Assembly (NCBI RefSeq): GCF_026241335.1
Contig: NZ_JAPHAV010000020.1
Coordinates: forward strand, 1 to 47,951
Direction of reading: 5' to 3'
Length of the DNA stretch: 47,951 bases
Source: Ochrobactrum chromiisoli
GTDB lineage: Bacteria; Pseudomonadota; Alphaproteobacteria; Rhizobiales; Rhizobiaceae
In this document: piece after piece, positions 26,372 through 34,399 of the stretch
Position numbering within the stretch: position 1 is the stretch's first letter
Layout: every line of letters starts with the position of its first letter
Program-made: the position numbers and the translations under genes
Notes under the pieces: model-generated
What the model was told of the DNA's origin: nothing
What the model saw: the letters and a program-made list of their open reading frames with translations, nothing else
Database searches by the model: none

Positions 26372-26872
26372 AAGGAGACCGGTTCCGGTACGAAGTTGGG
26401 CCGCGCCGAGCGGCGAAAGGTCATGGCGCTGGCCCAGTCCCGGCAGATCGATGCCATCCTCGTAACCGAGCTGTCTCGATGGGGCCGCTCCACGATCGAC
26501 CTTCTCAACACGCTGAGAGAGCTGGAAAACTGGAAGGTTTCCGTCATCGCCATGAACGGCATGGCATTTGATTTATCGTCACCGCATTGCCGGATGTTGG
26601 CGACATTCCTGTCGGGCATTGCTGAATTTGAACGTGACCTCATCAGTGAGCGCGTCAAATCCGGTCTCGCCGCCGCAAAAGCGCGGGGAAAGAAACTCGG
26701 ACGCCAGACAGGCCAGCGTCCAAAAGGAGATCGCCTCGCCCCAAAAGTGCTCGCCCTTGTCGCGGAGGGGCGTAGCTATCGCTGGATCGCCCGCGACATG
26801 GCAATCAGCAAAAACACCGTCGCCGAAATCGTTAAGCGAACGCGGGACACTCATCTGATGTCGGGGAGCTGA
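26372..26872 (+). pseudogene. Serine recombinase/resolvase, N-terminus lost to Tn3 insertion
   Basis: From the base after the Tn3 end, the frame reads KETGSGTKLGRAERRKVMAL, then QIDAILVTELSRWGRSTIDLL, VIAMNGMAFDLSS, ERDLISERVKSGLAAAKARG, GQRPKGDRLAPKVLALVAEG and a C-terminal helix-turn-helix (SYRWIARDMAISKNTVAEIV). This is a Tn3-associated serine recombinase starting at about residue 50 of the catalytic domain; the nucleophilic Ser and its motif near residue 10 are missing. Tn3 inserted into the gene, and the 5' part is not in the window. It has no native start codon and is presumably inactive. Confidence 0.85.
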
Positions 26873-26958
26873 CTATTCGCAACTTGTCATCAGCTCAGAC
26901 TTGCAATCTTCATGGATTTTGATAGATCGGAATTCCGGCCAACTCGAAGGAAAACGAT

Positions 26959-27591
26959 ATGCCGGATTTCACCACTATCATGCTTTTTGCCGCTGCGTGT
27001 GTCGTGCTGACCGCCACGCCCGGACCCGATATGCTTCTCATTGCTTCACGCAGCATAAGCCAAGGGCGATCCGCAGGGTTCCTAACCTATGCTGGTATAG
27101 CACTTGGCACATATTGCCATGCTCTCGCAGCAGCGTTGGGACTTTCACAGCTTTTTGTCGCGGTTCCAATGGCATATGAGGTCGTTCGCTGGGCTGGCTG
27201 CGCCTATTTGCTGTACCTAGCTTGAAAAACCATTTGTTCTGAGGGCACTCATTTCTCCCCTACATCGGGCCTAAAACGATTTTCATTGAAGCGGATTCTC
27301 GGCGAAGGTCTGGCAACAAATCTTCTAAACCCGAAAATGGCCCTCTTTGTCCTGGCGTTGTTTCCTCAGTTTGTGCATCCAGAAGCAGGGTCACTCACCG
27401 TCCAAATGCTGGTTCTGGCTACTGTGCTGAACGGGATTGGCTTTCTCGTAAATGGCACGGTTGTCCTGTTGAGCGGACATATCCGTAGTCGAGTCACCGG
27501 CTTCGTCCGATTCAGGAAGCTACCGCAGTATCTTCTCGCGACAGTTTTCGCGGGTTTGGCCTGCCGCCTCGCATTGGGTGTCAGAAACTAA
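26959..27591 (+). pseudogene. LysE/RhtB-family amino-acid exporter with a premature stop
   Basis: The same frame runs 211 codons with one in-frame TGA at 27223-27225. N-terminal half: MPDFTTIMLFAAACVVLTATPGPDMLLIASRS with the TPGPD motif of the LysE family; C-terminal half: LKRILGEGLATNLLNPKMALFVLALFPQFV. The stop falls in YLLYLA-stop-KTI where Trp is expected (TGG to TGA), so a single base change explains it. The family exports amino acids across the inner membrane through about six helices. AAGGAAAA precedes the ATG. Very low opal read-through cannot be excluded, but the gene is probably dead. Confidence 0.82.
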
Positions 27592-27624
27592 CTGCAACCC
27601 ATCCGACCACGTCGGGCGGTTCTC

Positions 27625-27706
27625 GCGGGAGGCTCGGGGTAATATCTCGCCCCCTCCCGCAGACAATCCTTAGAGTGTCATTTCGCCCCCAGCCGGAACC
27701 GACCCC
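27625..27706 (+). repeat. Second Tn3-type 38-bp end beside nosX, with hairpin and partial copy
   Basis: Bases 27669-27706 start CTTAGAGTGT and end CCGACCCC. They match 28 of 38 positions of the Tn3 end at 26334 in the same orientation, so a second, related element end is present. Just before it, CGCCCCCTCCCGC (27650) repeats the central part of the first repeat, and GCGGGAGG at 27625-27632 pairs with CCTCCCGC at 27653-27660. The transposon that owned this end is not visible. It lies 39 bp past the nosX stop. Confidence 0.65.
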
Positions 27707-27744
27707 TGGTTAGTTGAAAAATATCCAGATGTTTATCCGACTAA

Positions 27745-28764
27745 TTATAGAAATGTTATCGAAGAAGCGTTTGGTACATTCAACGTACAATATTCGCCAT
27801 TACGTCGTCTCGCGAAAACCCACGTATTGGGCAGATTGCGAAGAATGACTTCGATTTCTGGCCTTTCCATGAGGTTAAACGCTGTGGCCCAGGCATCGGC
27901 TCGGGCTGCATCGTCGCTTACCACTGTTAAATACTGATATAGTGAGGCTGAATACCCGGTTTTTGGATTGAGCAGATGGTTGAACTTTCCACTATTTTCA
28001 AACTGGAAGCCAGAAAAGCTCGATGTCGCAAGCCCCTGGTCTGCAATACTAATCGAGGCTTCAGCCTTGGATCCTACCTCCAGTTGAGATATAGTAATCT
28101 GCCATGGCTTCCCGTCAGGTTGATGACCGATCACGCGATATTCACCCATATCGATCAACGCATGTTTAACACCACCGGCTTTGAGCAAAGCTGTAATCCT
28201 ATCGGTGATATAACCCTGCGCAATTCCGTTTAATGTCAAAGCCATGGTTGGTTTTGTAAAGGCAATCCGGTTGTTGTCGAACCGGACATGGTCAAAACCA
28301 ACTTTTGTCAACGCTTCATCCCAATCATCATGTGTTGGCCCGGCAGGATCGGGTGTTGGTTGCGAAAAATGTTTTCTCAAGCAATCCCAAAGCGGTTGGA
28401 CTGTTGGATCAAAAAAACCTCCACTTTGTTGCCAGCATTCACGGCAAATTCCAAGTAACTCCACGAACTCCTGCGAGGGAGAAGCCAAAGCACCAGCGCG
28501 ATTCAGGCGTGAGAGCTCACTGTCTTGTCGGTAGAGGCTGAAAATATCCTCAAGGCGTGCAGCCTCATTTACACTGCTGCGGATCAATCGTTCCGCCTTG
28601 TTGCGGTCCGAGTGATAGAGAATGATGTTGGCTGGTGCACCCAATGCCTGTCCTTGCCACGTCACAGGCTCCAAAGACATAGACCCTAGAGCTAAACGCG
28701 GCACAGCGTTAAGCGCTGTAACTGCGATCCCGCCAACAAGAACGAGGCGACGTGTCATAGTCAC
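27745..28764 (-). CDS. nosX: NosX, ApbE-type FMN transferase for NosR
   Basis: A 339-aa ApbE/NosX-family protein. An N-terminal twin-arginine-like or Sec signal (TRRLVLVGGIAVTALNAVPRLALG) sends it to the periplasm. Family features: LEDIFSLYRQDSELSRLNRAG, GFFDPTVQPLWD, the nucleotide site LNGIAQGYITDRI, IDMGEYRVIG, and SSFSGFQFENSGKFNHLLNPKTG. It attaches FMN covalently to the Ser/Thr of NosR. The GTG at 28764 is preferred since AGGGAG lies 6 bases upstream, with an ATG at 28758 as alternative. It is the last gene of the nos operon, 12 bp after nosL. The 3' flank is transposon debris, but the C-terminus appears intact. Confidence 0.92.
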   Translation of the reverse strand: MTMTRRLVLVGGIAVTALNAVPRLALGSMSLEPVTWQGQALGAPANIILYHSDRNKAERLIRSSVNEAARLEDIFSLYRQDSELSRLNRAGALASPSQEFVELLGICRECWQQSGGFFDPTVQPLWDCLRKHFSQPTPDPAGPTHDDWDEALTKVGFDHVRFDNNRIAFTKPTMALTLNGIAQGYITDRITALLKAGGVKHALIDMGEYRVIGHQPDGKPWQITISQLEVGSKAEASISIADQGLATSSFSGFQFENSGKFNHLLNPKTGYSASLYQYLTVVSDDAARADAWATAFNLMERPEIEVILRNLPNTWVFARRRNGEYCTLNVPNASSITFL

Positions 28765-28776
28765 AGTTCGCTCCCT

Positions 28777-29316
28777 TCAGTGCATATGAGCTGTGTCAGT
28801 TGCTTCATTCTGGGCCGTCTGATCACCCAGCACATAAGCTTCCGGCATTTCAGCGAAGCTTACGATCCGTCCGCCTTTTTCTGTAACGAATTTGTCCGCA
28901 GCCTCCTGTGTGGAAAACGGAACCGCTTCCTGTGCACCCATTCCACCGACAGCCGTACTTTCAATGACGAAAAATGCCTTATGCGCATCGACCCAGTTTT
29001 CCGCGCCGGGTTCTTGCCAGTTGGGAGCTTTCGCCATGTCGGAAACGTAAATTGCACCAATGCCCTTGGGCTCCTCAGGTAACATGGTAAAGGCGATCGT
29101 ATCGCGCGCGGACGAGAACCAGATCGGTTCATTTGCAGGAGAAAGAATGATCTGGCCCTTGGGACCGGGATGCTCAAGGACATTCATGCCACAATAGCGG
29201 CCCATCGCGGAATCTGTCAGCGCGAAAGGGGGAATAGTTTCCGTTGTTTTCTGTTCTGAACAACCAGCAAGAAACATGAAACAAGCAGCGGGAATGAGAA
29301 ACAAAGACTTTTTCAT
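28777..29316 (-). CDS. nosL: NosL, copper chaperone lipoprotein of nitrous oxide reductase
   Basis: A 179-aa lipoprotein: the lipobox MFLAGC gives lipidation at Cys19. NosL binds Cu(I) in the periplasm and supplies it to NosZ; the binding segment MGRYCGMNVLEHPGPKGQI carries the conserved Cys and Met residues. The C-terminal His/Met tail (DTAHMH) may add metal ligands. The ATG overlaps the nosY stop by 4 bases. Confidence 0.93.
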   Translation of the reverse strand: MKKSLFLIPAACFMFLAGCSEQKTTETIPPFALTDSAMGRYCGMNVLEHPGPKGQIILSPANEPIWFSSARDTIAFTMLPEEPKGIGAIYVSDMAKAPNWQEPGAENWVDAHKAFFVIESTAVGGMGAQEAVPFSTQEAADKFVTEKGGRIVSFAEMPEAYVLGDQTAQNEATDTAHMH

Positions 29317-30143
29317 AGTTCTTTCCTGGAGAAAATCAGCATGGAAAACGCGAGCGGCAGCACAGTCCAGAGACCCAGTGTCACAGTCATAATGACCGGT
29401 CCAAGCGTTGCATTTCCTGCCATGCCGCCCATGCCTGTCAGCGCACCGGCTTGTCCTGTTCCAAAGTTTAGCAGACGATAAGAGTCAGCCGGATTGATCA
29501 GAAGCAGCGTGTTTAGAATGCCGGTCCCGATCATTTGCCCCTGATCGAACACCAGAAGTGCAAGCAAAGCGGCGTCATAAATGAGTACAAAGAAAAGCCA
29601 GACACCAATGGCAATACCGGCTGCGGTGCTGCGCTCTCGTACGAGTGCGCTAGCAAGAAAGCCAATGGCGATGAAAACGGCACCCAGCAGTATCGATGAT
29701 GCTATCAGTGTTGCGAAGGCAAGCCAGCTTTCAGCACTCGCTGCCTGTCCACTGGCCAGTAACGCCAGAGCGGCAATGCCATAACCAAAGAATGTCGCGA
29801 AAGCGAGAATAGCAAGCTGCCCAAAGAACTTGCCCAGAACTACCTGCGCACGGCTCAAGGGATAGCTTAGTAAAAGGAGCATCGTTCCACGCTCCATCTC
29901 ACCCACGATCGCATCATGTGAAATCAGCAATGCAATAAGCGGGATGAGAAAAATCGTCAGGCTGGACAGGCTGACAATCACAATGTCCATTTGGCTCGCG
30001 CCAACAGAACTGCCGGTGGGGGCGCTGCCAAGAAACGTCATGCTCAGTGCAAGAGCTGCAAGCAAAAGCGTGGTCGCCAATACCCAGCGATTGCGTAAGC
30101 CTTCCTGAATTTCCTTGAATGCGATGATGGCGATATTACTCAT
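29313..30143 (-). CDS. nosY: NosY, ABC-type permease of the nos maturation system
   Basis: A 276-aa inner-membrane ABC-2 type permease with about six hydrophobic segments. The N-terminal amphipathic IAFKEIQEGLRNRWVLATTLL is followed by LIALLISHDAIVGEMERGTMLLLLSYPLSR, the conserved coupling helix. With NosF and NosD it forms the NosDFY complex, which prepares the CuZ site of NosZ. It overlaps nosF by four bases (ATGA) and nosL by four. Confidence 0.93.
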   Translation of the reverse strand: MSNIAIIAFKEIQEGLRNRWVLATTLLLAALALSMTFLGSAPTGSSVGASQMDIVIVSLSSLTIFLIPLIALLISHDAIVGEMERGTMLLLLSYPLSRAQVVLGKFFGQLAILAFATFFGYGIAALALLASGQAASAESWLAFATLIASSILLGAVFIAIGFLASALVRERSTAAGIAIGVWLFFVLIYDAALLALLVFDQGQMIGTGILNTLLLINPADSYRLLNFGTGQAGALTGMGGMAGNATLGPVIMTVTLGLWTVLPLAFSMLIFSRKEL

Positions 30144-31072
30144 TCTGCCGCCTCCTTTGTTAATGCATCACCCACATTCAGAAAATGCGCATAAAGCTCA
30201 TCAAGTGTGGGCGGCACCACATCAAGTTCAGTCAGATTGTCATTGTTTGCGATGATATGCCGGATAAGCTCCATCTTGCCATCACCGGGTGCTTCAGTTT
30301 CAAAAGCGCCGGTATCAAGCTGCTGCCATTGCAGATCGATTTGTCGGGATGTTTCCGGTAGTTTCAGTGCGTCTTCAGACTGCACCCGAATACGAAGAGG
30401 AAGTTGAGAGATCCGACGCAATGCTTCGATTGATCCATCGGCGATGATCTTTCCTTTATTGGCAATGATCACACGCCCAACCTTGCTTTCGAGTTCCGTC
30501 AGCGCATGTGATGACATCAGGATTGTGGTGCCTTCCTGTCGCAAATGTTCGAGAATATCGTAAAAACTCTGGCGTAATGCGGGGTCAAGTCCCGTGGTTG
30601 GTTCATCAAGCAGCAGCACGGATGGCTGGCCTAAAAGCGCCTGAGCCAGTCCCAACCGTTGACGCATTCCTTTGGAATAAGTGCCAACCCGCCGATGGGA
30701 TGCATCGGCTAAACCCACGCGATCAAGCAATCCGGCAATCTGGCTTTTGGATACGTTTTTAAGCCGGGCATAAAATTTGAGGGTCTCTGCACCCGTCAGC
30801 GCCATATTGAAAGAAACATGTTCAGGGAGATAACCAAGCTTGAGCCTCGCAGCAAAAGCTCCTGCTGCCGGGTCTTCACCCAAAACGCGAATACTGCCTT
30901 TTGTTGGACGAATAAGACCAAGCATCAGTTTGATCATTGTCGTTTTGCCAGCGCCATTATGACCAACCAGCGCGATATTTTCTCCGGCATTAAGCTGAAA
31001 GCTGGCATCGCTTATGGCATTGAAAGCCCCATAAGATTTGGTAACCTGATCGAGAACAACGGTCTCAGTCAT
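30140..31072 (-). CDS. nosF: NosF, ATP-binding protein of the NosDFY complex
   Basis: A 310-aa ABC ATPase: Walker A GHNGAGKTT, signature YSKGMRQRLGLAQALLG, Walker B VLLLDEPTTGLDP and switch histidine MSSHALTELE, with a C-terminal extension of about 100 residues typical of NosF. I choose the ATG at 31072 (MTETVVLDQVTKSYG) since GAAGGAAAT lies just before it; a start at 31096 would extend further into nosD. It overlaps nosD by 8 bases and sits in the cytoplasm under NosY. Confidence 0.93.
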   Translation of the reverse strand: MTETVVLDQVTKSYGAFNAISDASFQLNAGENIALVGHNGAGKTTMIKLMLGLIRPTKGSIRVLGEDPAAGAFAARLKLGYLPEHVSFNMALTGAETLKFYARLKNVSKSQIAGLLDRVGLADASHRRVGTYSKGMRQRLGLAQALLGQPSVLLLDEPTTGLDPALRQSFYDILEHLRQEGTTILMSSHALTELESKVGRVIIANKGKIIADGSIEALRRISQLPLRIRVQSEDALKLPETSRQIDLQWQQLDTGAFETEAPGDGKMELIRHIIANNDNLTELDVVPPTLDELYAHFLNVGDALTKEAAE

Positions 31073-32459
31073 TGTGATTTCCTTCCGCAGAGCCATTGGC
31101 TTCGATAAAGGGAGATTTCATAAGAGGATGACTGTCCACGACACCGCCCGGCAGAAGTGCTGGAAACTGGGTCTGTGCCCAGCGAATAGTTTGCACAGCA
31201 GGGCTGTTGATCAGAATTTTGGCTTGCGGCGAGGTCCACAATACCCGGTCGATCAAATCATTCGGACGGTAAGGATTATCGGCTATGCCATCACTGTTAA
31301 GATCAAAACCGGGATTGTCACTCCAGTAATTGCCACGCCCTTCATGTGACCAGTCGAGGTTACGTGTGCCGACATATTTGAGCTGATTGCGGTTGTTGAT
31401 GAAAGCATTGCCAGTCATGGTATTACCTTCAGAACCAGCGGTGAAGTGAATGCCTATGCTGCAATTTTTAAAACTGTTGTCGGTGAATTTGTTCTTGTTC
31501 GCATTATAAATAAAGACGCATTTTTCTGGCCCAAGGCGCATGGTTTCGCCTGCCGTCGCTGCTTGCTGCTCTTCGGTAGGAAGACCGTGTTCGCCTTTTT
31601 GCACACCCGCATCGAGCCAGCGATCAATGGGTTGCATGCGTCCAATCACCTGATTGCCGGAAACTACTGAACTATTGGCATAATTGAGCAGCAATCCGTG
31701 ATCGCGATCACCGTCTGAGATGTTATTCATCACCTTGAGACGATTGGTGTACATGATCGCAAAGCCAACCGAATTATTTCGCGAAATATTGCCAATCACT
31801 TCACTGCGGTCGGTATACATGTAGTGAACAGCAAACCGCACGTTTTCCATGAGATTATTCTGAAAGACGTTATTATTGCTGGCATTTGTATAAATACCAT
31901 CACGGCCATAGCGAATAGTATTGCCGATGACCTTGGCTCCCGGCGCATTCCAGATCGAAATCCCGCTGCCGGTTTGTGTCATGCGCACATTGCGCCGACC
32001 GATAACCTCATTGTTTCGCGCGATGGAATCGACGGCGCCGTGCAAATATATTCCATATAGATTTTCAATTAGCCGGTTGTCTTCAACCAACGCACCCGTT
32101 GCGGTTCGGGCGACAAAAATGCCTGCATTGAGTTCAGGCATGTTTTCGCCTGAGCCGCGTATTTCAAGCCCGCGCACAATTGCATCAGGAGCTTCAACGA
32201 GAATGACATTGCCTGTTCCCAGCCCGTCTACAACAGCACCCGGTTCACCGGTAAGCTCTATTGCGCGGTCAATGACCAGCGAACCCTTGTGTGTGCCAGT
32301 GGCAAGCCGGACGACATCGCCCGGCTCGGCCTTCTCAATGGCCGCCTGTACATTTTCGCCTTCAGCAACATCGATTTGCTTCGCCAGTGCAGCGTTGCAA
32401 AAAAGCGTTGTCAGAACGATGGTAAAACTGAATGAGAGATACAGACGGGGGATTATCAT
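31065..32459 (-). CDS. nosD: NosD, periplasmic copper-processing protein
   Basis: A 464-aa right-handed beta-helix protein with a signal peptide (MIIPRLYLSFSFTIVLTTLF, cut near ALA). The body is made of NosD/CASH repeats (for example GISIWNAPGAKVIGNTIRYG, YTDRSEVIGNISRNNSVGF, NYANSSVVSGNQVIG), and a C-terminal part follows the GRGNYWSDNPGFDLNSDG segment. NosD accepts copper from NosL and delivers it to NosZ with NosF and NosY. The start at 32459 lies 5 bp after the nosZ stop; the longer frame to 32549 is rejected because it would run into nosZ. Confidence 0.94.
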   Translation of the reverse strand: MIIPRLYLSFSFTIVLTTLFCNAALAKQIDVAEGENVQAAIEKAEPGDVVRLATGTHKGSLVIDRAIELTGEPGAVVDGLGTGNVILVEAPDAIVRGLEIRGSGENMPELNAGIFVARTATGALVEDNRLIENLYGIYLHGAVDSIARNNEVIGRRNVRMTQTGSGISIWNAPGAKVIGNTIRYGRDGIYTNASNNNVFQNNLMENVRFAVHYMYTDRSEVIGNISRNNSVGFAIMYTNRLKVMNNISDGDRDHGLLLNYANSSVVSGNQVIGRMQPIDRWLDAGVQKGEHGLPTEEQQAATAGETMRLGPEKCVFIYNANKNKFTDNSFKNCSIGIHFTAGSEGNTMTGNAFINNRNQLKYVGTRNLDWSHEGRGNYWSDNPGFDLNSDGIADNPYRPNDLIDRVLWTSPQAKILINSPAVQTIRWAQTQFPALLPGGVVDSHPLMKSPFIEANGSAEGNHND

Positions 32460-32464
32460 TTCAT

Positions 32465-34381
32465 TCAGCTCTTTTTCGGTTCCACGAGCATACGACCCTT
32501 CATTTCCATATGCATGGCATGGCAGAACCAGGAACAGTAATACCACCACACACCCGCCTTATTGGCAGTGAAGGTAACGGATGCGGTCGCTTGCGGACCA
32601 ACCTCCATATTGACGCCGTAATTGATGATCGCAAAGCCATGCGTCAGGTCTTCGATTTCATCAATATTTGTCACATAGACGGTCACTTCATCGCCTTGCT
32701 TGACCGTGAAATCAGTCAGACCAAAGGCTGGGGCGGCCGACGTCATGTAAACGCGAACCTTGTTTCCATCGCGAATGACTTCGGAATCCACCATCAGGTC
32801 GATGCCATCCGCTTCAGCCTGTTTCACCGCATCGGCAAACATCGGATCTTCGCGGCTCCAGAAGTTGACCGGGTTGATCTTGGAACGGTGAACGATTGTC
32901 GCGTCATGCGGTTCAGCAAAGCTTGGACCATCATGAACAATCTCCATCTTATCACCTGAAATATCGATCAGCTGATCGTTTTCAGGCTTGAGCGGGCCGA
33001 CGTTGAGATAGCGATCCTTTGAGAACTTATTGAGCGAAATCAGCCATTGGCCATCAGCATCCTTCGTTTGTCCCATCGATGTATGATTATGTCCGGGCTG
33101 GTATTGCACATCCAGTTTCTGACGGATTGGATCGACCTTTTCACCAGCAAAGGCACGCTTTGCATCTTCGATGTTCCACTTGCAAATCTGACTGTCGATG
33201 AAGAGCGTTGTGTAAGCATTACCCTTGCCATCATAAGCCGTATGCAACGGTCCAAGTCCGAGTTCCGGTTCTGCAACAACGGCATCGCGTGGCTGGATCT
33301 TGTCAGCAAAAAGGTCATCGAACTTTCTGACGTCAAAAACGGTCACAGTTGGCGACAGCTTGCCATTGGCAACAATATGAATGCCATCAGGAGCGGTATT
33401 GATGCCATGAGGGCTATTCGGAACAGGAATATAACGTGTGAAAGTCGAACCGTGACGACCATCGACGACTGGCACACCGTTCATTTCCTTAAACTCGCCT
33501 TTTGCGACAGCTTCTTCAATGCGCTTGAGGTCGAAGACAACAAGCCAGTCTTGCTCGCTGCTCATCATTTCAGCAAGTGTGACGCCTTCTTCTGAATTGT
33601 AGCAGGTCGCAAATGCGTATTTGCCCTGATAGTCGCAATCCACATTATCGAGGTTGCCATCGACCATCACCTGCCAGGCAACCTTCATTGTGTCGCTATC
33701 GACGGCCGTGAAAATCGCATGATACTGCTTTGTATCTGTGAGATTGCTACCATCATTTGGAATTGGCACGCGGTCTTCACCGTTACAGAAGACGTAGCCT
33801 GTGCGCGGATATTTCTGCACGCGCAAACCATGAACCGTATGCTGGTTAGGAAGCTGGATGATCTTGTCGCATTTCATGACATCCAGACGAATGCGGCAAA
33901 CGCGCGTGTTGGCCTTATCATTGGCAAAGAGATAACGACCATCATATGTGCCATCGGTGAATGACAAATGCGGATGGTGAAGATCCCCGTTCAGGAAAAT
34001 ACCGCCGCGATCTTTCATGAATTCGCGGTCTTCCGGCAACATGCCTTCACGGAGAATCTTCAGACTTTCATTGGTCTGTCCCCAGCCTGTCGCGCTGTCG
34101 CGATTGAAGACGGGAATACGCATCAATTCGCGCATCGAAGGCAATCCGACAATGCGCACTTCCCCTGCCTGTCCGCTGGAGAAGAAAACATAATATTCGT
34201 CGAGTTCGCCCGGCAAAACGGTAGCCTTGGCGGCATGACCGTTGCCGGCGGCAAGTGCGGGTGTGCTTGTTCCGGCAAGCAGCGCACCACCGATGCCAGT
34301 TGCACCGGCTGCTGCCACAAATGCTGATGTCCCCAGTAGTTGTCGTCTGCTAAACCTTGATTGTGTGTTTTCGTCGGTCAT
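32465..34381 (-). CDS. nosZ: Nitrous oxide reductase NosZ
   Basis: A 638-aa periplasmic enzyme that reduces N2O to N2, the last step of denitrification. A twin-arginine signal ([12 protein letters not shown]) shows Tat export, the typical clade I form. Residues of the CuZ beta-propeller include [15 protein letters not shown] [21 protein letters not shown] and EPHDATIVH. The C-terminal cupredoxin has the CuA site [27 protein letters not shown] precedes the ATG. It lies between nosR and nosD, and length and motifs are complete, so N2O reduction looks intact. Confidence 0.97.
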   Translation of the reverse strand: MTDENTQSRFSRRQLLGTSAFVAAAGATGIGGALLAGTSTPALAAGNGHAAKATVLPGELDEYYVFFSSGQAGEVRIVGLPSMRELMRIPVFNRDSATGWGQTNESLKILREGMLPEDREFMKDRGGIFLNGDLHHPHLSFTDGTYDGRYLFANDKANTRVCRIRLDVMKCDKIIQLPNQHTVHGLRVQKYPRTGYVFCNGEDRVPIPNDGSNLTDTKQYHAIFTAVDSDTMKVAWQVMVDGNLDNVDCDYQGKYAFATCYNSEEGVTLAEMMSSEQDWLVVFDLKRIEEAVAKGEFKEMNGVPVVDGRHGSTFTRYIPVPNSPHGINTAPDGIHIVANGKLSPTVTVFDVRKFDDLFADKIQPRDAVVAEPELGLGPLHTAYDGKGNAYTTLFIDSQICKWNIEDAKRAFAGEKVDPIRQKLDVQYQPGHNHTSMGQTKDADGQWLISLNKFSKDRYLNVGPLKPENDQLIDISGDKMEIVHDGPSFAEPHDATIVHRSKINPVNFWSREDPMFADAVKQAEADGIDLMVDSEVIRDGNKVRVYMTSAAPAFGLTDFTVKQGDEVTVYVTNIDEIEDLTHGFAIINYGVNMEVGPQATASVTFTANKAGVWWYYCSWFCHAMHMEMKGRMLVEPKKS

Positions 34382-34399
34382 TTTTCTCTCCTTTAGAAA

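Noticed and set aside
32460..32549. Upstream extension of the nosD frame
   Set aside because: It would overlap the end of nosZ and precede a normal signal peptide at 32459; treated as a chance open frame.
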